DNA of 37,286 bases, taken from a virus. A program made the position numbers and the translations under genes. The notes under the pieces were generated by a model, which did not search any database, was not told the DNA's origin, and saw nothing but the letters and a program-made list of their open reading frames with translations. The stretch lies in the IMG/VR virus record IMGVR_UViG_3300032116_000611, positions 1-37,286 of that record; one strand, given 5' to 3'. Of the stretch, positions 32,411 to 37,286 are shown piece after piece (position 1 is the first letter of the stretch; every line of letters starts with the position of its first letter).

Positions 32411-34321
32411 ATGGAATCAAAGGACATTCTTATCCCGTGGGGCGAAATTGGATACATTACATTTAAAAGAACTTATGCTAGAAGATTAAAAGAGGATGAT
32501 CCTAATTCTAAGACAGAAGAGTTTTGGCAAGTTGTACAGCGTGAGCTAGATGCTTCAGACAAGCAGTTAAAAGTTGGCTTCACTGAAGAAGAGAAAAAGA
32601 GGTATGCTGAAATGAGGCTTAACTTGAAGTTCTCTACAGCTGGTCGTTTTATGTGGCAGCTTGGTACAAAGACTGTAGATAAGCTAGGTCTACCGTCTTT
32701 ACAAAACTGTGCATTCGTTACAGTTAACAATCCTATTAGACCATTCACATGGGCCTTTGAAATGTTAATGTTAGGTTCAGGTGTTGGTTACAATATTCAA
32801 AAGCACAACGTTTATCAACTACCTAAAGTAAAAGGGAAAGTAAAGATTGAACGTAAAGACGTTAAAGACGCTGACTTCATTGTACCAGATACACGTGAAG
32901 GTTGGGTGAAGTTGCTAGGTAAAGTATTGAAAGCGCACTTCTATTCTGGAGAAGGCTTTACATATTCTACAATGATGATCAGATCTAAAGGGGCTCCTAT
33001 CAAAGGATTCGGTGGTACCGCATCAGGCCCAGAAGATCTTTGTTGGGGTATTGCTGAGATCAATAAGATATTGAATGGTCGTGCTAATAAGAAGTTGAGA
33101 CCAATTGACTGTCTAGACATCATGAACATTATAGGCATGGTTGTAGTTGCAGGAAACGTTCGTCGTTCTGCACAAATCTCTATTGGTGATTATGATGACA
33201 TCGAGTATTTGAAAGCTAAAAGGTGGGACCTCGGTTCTATTCCTAACTGGAGAGCTATGAGTAACAACTCAATCGTAGCACCAGAAAATACAGACGATCT
33301 ACTTCCTGAGTTCTGGGAGACTTATAATCAAGGTGAGCCTTACGGTCTTATCAATTTAGAACTATCTAAAACAGTTGGTCGTACTGGTGAAACACAATAT
33401 CCTGATCCAGAAGTAGAAGGGTTCAACCCGTGCGCAGAGCAATCACTTGCTAACTTTGAAACATGTTGTTTAGCTGAGGTATATCTACCTAACATCAATT
33501 CTTATGATGAGCTAAAAGAAGCAATCACATTTGCATACCGCATGAATAAGCACTCTCTTGCTTTACATTGTTCTTTAAAAGAGACTGAGAACATTGTTCA
33601 CAAGAATATGAGAATGGGAATCGGTATGACTGGTATTCTTCAAGCAACAGAAGAACAACGCTCATGGTTAAAAGACGCTTACGTATGGCTTCGTGAATAT
33701 GACAAAGAATATTCAGCTAAACACAAATTCCCAGCTAGTATTAAACTAACTACTGTTAAACCTTCTGGTACACTTAGCTTGTTAGCAGGTGTAACACCAG
33801 GAGTTCACCCAAACCCAGCAGGGCCATACTACATTCGCCGTGTAAGAATCTCTTCTCAATCACCATTAGTTGACGTTTGTCGTCAGCATGGCTACCACAT
33901 CGAGTACCAAAGAAAGTTTGATGGTTCAGAAGATAAGTCTACAATGGTAATATCATTCCCGTGTAAACTACCTGCAACTACACCTGTTGCCGCTGATTAT
34001 GACTGGAAGACGCAGATGGATATGGTACGTCGTATGCAAGCTGAATGGTCAGACAACTCTGTAAGCTGTACTGTATACTACAAGAAAGAAGACATCGAAG
34101 ACATCAAGAAGTACTTGAAAGACCACTTCCGTCATGAAATGAAGACAGTATCATTCTTGTTGTATCACGGCCATGGTTTTGATCAAGCACCTTATGAGAC
34201 CATTACAGAAGCTCAGTATCTAGAGATGACTAAGAATGTTAGACCAATTACCTCTGTAGAAGTAAAAGAGTCTGAAATGGAGCTAGCCGAGTGTGAAGGA
34301 GGATTCTGCCCAGTTAAGTAG
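32411..34321 (+). CDS. nrdJ: Adenosylcobalamin-dependent (class II, monomeric) ribonucleotide reductase
   Basis: A 636-residue enzyme of the Lactobacillus RTPR type. Cys100 (SLQNCAFV), Cys341 with Glu343 in NPCAE, and Cys352 match the catalytic set C119, C408/E410 and C419 of the L. leichmannii enzyme, including the 11-residue spacing between the last two Cys. The C-terminal CEGGFC (Cys628/Cys633) is the shuttle pair that re-reduces the active site. NVRRSAQIS and KPSGTLSLLAGVTPGVHP are further reductase landmarks. It makes deoxynucleotides from ribonucleoside triphosphates and needs host B12. At about 100 residues shorter than the Lactobacillus protein it is compact. There is no intein or intron. 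Confidence 0.92.
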   Translation: MESKDILIPWGEIGYITFKRTYARRLKEDDPNSKTEEFWQVVQRELDASDKQLKVGFTEEEKKRYAEMRLNLKFSTAGRFMWQLGTKTVDKLGLPSLQNCAFVTVNNPIRPFTWAFEMLMLGSGVGYNIQKHNVYQLPKVKGKVKIERKDVKDADFIVPDTREGWVKLLGKVLKAHFYSGEGFTYSTMMIRSKGAPIKGFGGTASGPEDLCWGIAEINKILNGRANKKLRPIDCLDIMNIIGMVVVAGNVRRSAQISIGDYDDIEYLKAKRWDLGSIPNWRAMSNNSIVAPENTDDLLPEFWETYNQGEPYGLINLELSKTVGRTGETQYPDPEVEGFNPCAEQSLANFETCCLAEVYLPNINSYDELKEAITFAYRMNKHSLALHCSLKETENIVHKNMRMGIGMTGILQATEEQRSWLKDAYVWLREYDKEYSAKHKFPASIKLTTVKPSGTLSLLAGVTPGVHPNPAGPYYIRRVRISSQSPLVDVCRQHGYHIEYQRKFDGSEDKSTMVISFPCKLPATTPVAADYDWKTQMDMVRRMQAEWSDNSVSCTVYYKKEDIEDIKKYLKDHFRHEMKTVSFLLYHGHGFDQAPYETITEAQYLEMTKNVRPITSVEVKESEMELAECEGGFCPVK

Positions 34322-34329
34322 GTCTAAGG

Positions 34330-34337
34330 ATATTTAT
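34330..34337 (+). promoter_or_regulatory. Putative late-promoter element ATATTTAT
   Basis: Exact ATATTTAT, only 14 bases before the ATG at 34344, the closest of the exact copies. Confidence 0.45.
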
Positions 34338-34343
34338 TTTTAG

Positions 34344-35048
34344 ATGCCTATAACACTACTAAATACAAACAATAGTGGACATATTGAGTTACGAAACCAA
34401 TATAACTCAGGGTATTTTAGTATAAGTGTTTCATCATCAGCGGCACCGGCTCCTGCAACAGATCAAATTAAAGCACAGTTGTCGACTAGTTTAGCTGCCT
34501 ACAATGCCGCTACAGTAAATGACTGGGTAAAGATAACATCTACAGAATATAACAATATATTCAACAACATACCTGGAGCTACTAAACGTGGTAATACAGA
34601 TGTTCAAGTTGCTACTAGAGCAGTGTCAGCTGGTTTTACTGAAATGCAGTTTGCTATTAACAATAACCCTAATACTGCACTCACTATTAACACAGGTGAA
34701 TATCCTATAGCTTTTGTAGCTGAGACTTGGAATAGTACACAAACAGTGCAATTCGGTTATGATACAGACTATCATACAGGAGCCCCTACCTATGGAAATA
34801 GTGTAACTGTAACTCCAGTTGGAGCATGTTACTATGTTAGAAAAGCACCAACAGGTGTAGAATCTGCTCCAGCGTCTCAGACACTATATCCATCACTAAA
34901 AATAAATGGTGGTACTTTTAACCTTGTTCCTAATACTAGTGGATGGTTTACAACAAATGGTGGTACTAGTTGGACATCTTATCAAGGAAATGTCAACAAT
35001 GGCGCTGCTAAGTTTCAAATGATAGTTACATCAACAAAGTCATGGTAA
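34344..35048 (+). CDS. Hypothetical protein, beta-rich, possibly virion-associated
   Basis: A 234-residue protein rich in Asn, Thr, Ser and Gly with alternating hydrophobic residues. The N-terminus (MPITLLNTNNSGHIELRNQY) and the C-terminal Trp/Thr/Gly-rich part (GWFTTNGGTSWTSY) look like fibre or adhesin modules. It has no signal peptide. Together with its ATATTTAT element this suggests a late structural protein standing apart from the main tail block. The family is not recognised. Confidence 0.65.
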   Translation: MPITLLNTNNSGHIELRNQYNSGYFSISVSSSAAPAPATDQIKAQLSTSLAAYNAATVNDWVKITSTEYNNIFNNIPGATKRGNTDVQVATRAVSAGFTEMQFAINNNPNTALTINTGEYPIAFVAETWNSTQTVQFGYDTDYHTGAPTYGNSVTVTPVGACYYVRKAPTGVESAPASQTLYPSLKINGGTFNLVPNTSGWFTTNGGTSWTSYQGNVNNGAAKFQMIVTSTKSW

Positions 35049-35230
35049 AAAAGAAGAAAAAAGAGTTCATAGAAAATGTACATTACTATTTAGAAGGTGA
35101 AAGGATCGTTTTTACAGAACAATTTCATCTAGAAAGAGGCCAATGTTGTGGTACAGGCTGTAGACACTGTCCTTATGATCCTAAACATACAAAAGGCACT
35201 ATAGACATAAAGAAGAAAGATAGGAAATAG
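35042..35230 (+). CDS. DUF5522-like cysteine-rich small protein
   Basis: A 62-residue protein. IVFTEQFHLERGQCCGTGCRHCPY is the signature of the DUF5522 family: V-F-T-x-x-x-H-x-x-R-G-x-C-C-G-x-G-C-R-H-C-P-Y. This family is common in Bacteroidota cellular genomes, and the four Cys suggest metal binding. The start overlaps the preceding gene by 7 bases. It is probably host-derived, and the function is unknown. Confidence 0.8.
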   Translation: MVKKKKKEFIENVHYYLEGERIVFTEQFHLERGQCCGTGCRHCPYDPKHTKGTIDIKKKDRK

Positions 35231-35236
35231 TTTTGT

Positions 35237-35244
35237 ATATTTAT
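35237..35244 (+). promoter_or_regulatory. Putative late-promoter element ATATTTAT
   Basis: Exact ATATTTAT, 21 bases before the ATG at 35258. Confidence 0.5.
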
Positions 35245-35257
35245 CTAAAATCACACA

Positions 35258-35464
35258 ATGACATTTACTATTACTAGAGAGTATCTTTACCTTGGAGTGA
35301 CGATCGTACTTCTTTTAATCCAAGTGTGGCAGATGTTTAAAATAGACGCACTCAAAAAAGAGATAGACAATATATGGAATCAAATTCATATTATTGCTAT
35401 ATCAGCTGGTAATACACTTCAAAAACTAGAAAAGAAAATCGATGAAAAACAAGACAAACAATGA
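35258..35464 (+). CDS. Small single-pass membrane protein
   Basis: A 68-residue protein with one membrane segment near residues 9-25 (LGVTIVLLLIQVWQMF), then a charged coiled coil (EKKIDEKQDKQ). Such short anchored coiled-coil proteins occur among phage lysis proteins (spanins, holin-like), but neither a lipobox nor an endolysin is nearby, so function is open. It overlaps the next gene by 23 bases. Confidence 0.6.
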   Translation: MTFTITREYLYLGVTIVLLLIQVWQMFKIDALKKEIDNIWNQIHIIAISAGNTLQKLEKKIDEKQDKQ

Positions 35465-35636
35465 AGAGTCAAAAGGACTAGGTGATACTATAGCCAAAAT
35501 CACTCATGCAACAGGTCTAGATGTTGTAGCAGAAAAAGTTGCTCATGCTATGGGAAAAGAAGACTGTGGTTGTAATCGCCGTCGAGAGAAGTTAAACGAA
35601 CTATTTCCTTATAAGACTGAAGAGAAAAAAGACTAA
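35442..35636 (+). CDS. Small cysteine-containing hypothetical protein
   Basis: A 64-residue protein. The core GLGDTIAKITHATGLDVVAEKV is a predicted amphipathic helix, followed by KEDCGCNRRREKLNELFPYK. I recall similar short proteins with the CGCNRRR segment in other phage genomes, but no function. It overlaps the membrane protein gene by 23 bases, suggesting coupling. Confidence 0.65.
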   Translation: MKNKTNNEESKGLGDTIAKITHATGLDVVAEKVAHAMGKEDCGCNRRREKLNELFPYKTEEKKD

Positions 35637-35644
35637 TCAAGTAT

Positions 35645-37286
35645 ATGAATAAAAGTTATGTTACAGTTCAAACCATCGATACACTAAAAGAGATGGTTGA
35701 ACACATTAAGGCGCACGACATTATTGCATTCGACACAGAAACAAACAGCCTAAACCCTCGTAAAGGTAAGATCATAGGCTTCTCAGTATCAGGAGAAGTT
35801 GGCAAAGGCTACTACATGCCTACTATGATATTCAAGGACAACGAACTACAAGACGCTTATATCGATGATAAGCTTTGTCATGACCTTGCAAAGAAAACTA
35901 TTTCACTATTAATTGGTAAGAAGTTAGTGATGCACAACGCATCATTCGACTGTAGATTCGTTAAGTGCTTCTATGATGTAGACTTACTATCTAGCCTACA
36001 TGTTGATACACTCTTGTTAGTGCATACAGTAAAAGAAGAAGGTGCTGGCTTTATGGCAGGCTCATCATTTGGTCTTAAAGACATTGCTAAGTCTATACAA
36101 AAAGAGATTGGTCTAGATGTTGAACAAGCTGCCAATGAAGAGCAGTTGAAGATGAAAGAGTCTATTAAGAATAACGGTGGATCAATCACACGTGAGAACT
36201 ATGAAATCTGGAAAGCAGACCTTGAACTACTTTCAGAATACGCATCAGCAGATACTGACTTGACTCTTAGAATATATCACCACTTCATGAATACACTTAA
36301 AGAAGAAGGGCTAGAGAAGTTCTTCTTTGAAGATGAAGTTATGCCTGTGTATAAAGAGGTAACTATTCCTATGGAGATGGTTGGTATGAAGATAGACCTT
36401 GATCTTATAAAGACTAGTCGTGCTAAGATTATAGAAGAGCTACAAAAGTATTCTGAGCTTGTTACAAAAGAGTTGTTGAAGCATGAGTCTGTTCGTGCTT
36501 GGGTTATTATGAAAGCGTTAGACGCATATCCTCCTAATAACAAAGGTACATTCGCACAAGAGCTTTGTCGTGAAGCTAAGTTAGATCTTGAAGCCTCTGC
36601 TAAAACAGGAAAGTACAGCCTAACTCAATCAGCTTTGATCAGGCTTCCTGAATCACCAGTTAAACACTTTTTGCTTCATGGTGATGATGCTGTTCTAGAC
36701 AAAGAGATGGTAACTAAGATTAGTCTTAGACTTTGGAAACAAGACAATGATGGGCAGTTCTTTAACATTCAATCAAAAGATCAGTTAGGTGAAATTGCTT
36801 TCGGTGTTCTAGGCATCAAACCTTTGTCTACTACTAAAACAGGTAAACCTCAATTTGACGACGATACTGTACAATCTATTGCAGGCAAATACGAGTGGGC
36901 TAAGAATTTACGTATCTACAACAGGCTACTTAAGATCAAATCAACATACATGGACCGCTTTCTTGACAATCAAGAAGATGGTCGTTACTACTTCTATTAC
37001 AAACAACATGGTACAGTGTCTGGCCGTTATGGTTCAGATGCTCAACAACTTCCTAGACCTAAAGAAGAAGGAGACGACGAACCTATCGTTATCGAGTACA
37101 ACAACTTGATTCGTGCATTCTTTATCCCAGAAGAGCATAACATATTTGTTGACTGTGATTATGAATCACTTGAGCCTCATACATTTGCTCACGTGTCTGG
37201 TGATGAAGGCTTAAAAGACATCTTTCGTAACAACTGGGACTTCTATTCTACAATTGCAATCAAGACAGAAGGACTGAATCAATATT
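35645..37286 (+). CDS. polA: PolA-family DNA polymerase with 3'-5' exonuclease domain (3' end outside window)
   Basis: An ATG at 35645 opens a frame with no stop before the window edge, giving 547 visible residues. The N-terminal proofreading exonuclease is intact: FDTETNSL (Asp30, Glu32), HNASFDCRF (Asp102) and YASAD (Tyr199, Asp203). The polymerase part shows TVSGRYGS (Thr457-Arg461) with QQLPR, then motif A VDCDYESLEPHTFAHVSGD with catalytic Asp505. Motifs B and C lie beyond the edge. No 5'-3' exonuclease domain is fused; that job is probably done by the product of the gene at 29644. It is the more likely main replicase, in contrast to the divergent copy at 25922. Confidence 0.88.
   Translation, partial: MNKSYVTVQTIDTLKEMVEHIKAHDIIAFDTETNSLNPRKGKIIGFSVSGEVGKGYYMPTMIFKDNELQDAYIDDKLCHDLAKKTISLLIGKKLVMHNASFDCRFVKCFYDVDLLSSLHVDTLLLVHTVKEEGAGFMAGSSFGLKDIAKSIQKEIGLDVEQAANEEQLKMKESIKNNGGSITRENYEIWKADLELLSEYASADTDLTLRIYHHFMNTLKEEGLEKFFFEDEVMPVYKEVTIPMEMVGMKIDLDLIKTSRAKIIEELQKYSELVTKELLKHESVRAWVIMKALDAYPPNNKGTFAQELCREAKLDLEASAKTGKYSLTQSALIRLPESPVKHFLLHGDDAVLDKEMVTKISLRLWKQDNDGQFFNIQSKDQLGEIAFGVLGIKPLSTTKTGKPQFDDDTVQSIAGKYEWAKNLRIYNRLLKIKSTYMDRFLDNQEDGRYYFYYKQHGTVSGRYGSDAQQLPRPKEEGDDEPIVIEYNNLIRAFFIPEEHNIFVDCDYESLEPHTFAHVSGDEGLKDIFRNNWDFYSTIAIKTEGLNQY

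Noticed and set aside
36855-37109. 84-residue frame within the polymerase gene
   Set aside because: Out of frame inside a polymerase whose motifs are continuous in the other frame.

Overview
This window is part of the genome of a large contractile-tailed bacteriophage, distantly related to the T4 supergroup. The evidence is a tail sheath, a T4 gp19-type tail tube, a gp26-type baseplate/hub protein, a tape-measure-like protein, a gp53-type LysM wedge protein, a gp32-type single-stranded DNA-binding protein, UvsX-type recombinase and gp41/DnaB-type helicase. Every gene is on the + strand and genes are tightly packed, many with ATGA or TAATG overlaps. The DNA is AT-rich. Start codons are preceded by A/T-rich leaders with almost no Shine-Dalgarno sequences, and one gene encodes a DUF5522-like protein typical of Bacteroidota. 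I infer a Bacteroidota (perhaps flavobacterial) host; this is not proven by the window.

Layout. (1) 2-5842: 3' part of a giant cysteine-rich beta-roll tail fibre ending in a peptidase-S74 chaperone domain. (2) 5892-6233: small unknown protein. (3) 6276-11585: an operon-like block of surface-glycan genes. It holds a GT9-like glycosyltransferase, a sulfotransferase, an APS kinase, a cupin, a HAD phosphatase, heptose-1-phosphate adenylyltransferase, heptose-7-phosphate kinase, ADP-heptose epimerase, a second HxGH nucleotidylyltransferase and a DUF2061 membrane protein. (4) 11630-25868: small unknown proteins, then the tail module: sheath, tube, chaperone pair with a possible frameshift, tape measure, baseplate proteins, and a 1393-residue hub protein with a C-terminal muralytic-type domain. 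(5) 25922-35636: replication and nucleotide metabolism: a divergent PolA-type polymerase, gp32-like SSB, UvsX, FEN/RNase H-type exonuclease, helicase and B12-dependent ribonucleotide reductase, mixed with small unknown genes. (6) 35645-end: a second PolA-family polymerase with an intact exonuclease domain, cut by the window edge.

The most notable finding is the block at 6276-11585. It appears to encode most of ADP-L-glycero-D-manno-heptose synthesis plus a heptosyltransferase-like enzyme, interleaved with PAPS synthesis and sulfotransfer. It lies directly behind the receptor-binding fibre. The natural reading is that the phage makes activated heptose and activated sulfate to decorate either the host surface (superinfection exclusion) or its own Ser/Thr-rich fibre.

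A second strong signal is an 8-base motif, ATATTTAT. It stands 14-35 bases before the start codons of 11 genes (one further near-match), mostly structural or unknown genes, and is absent before the recognised replication genes. It is probably the phage's late-promoter element. No stretch longer than 300 bases lacks a gene, and I saw no tRNA, CRISPR array, insertion sequence or integrase.
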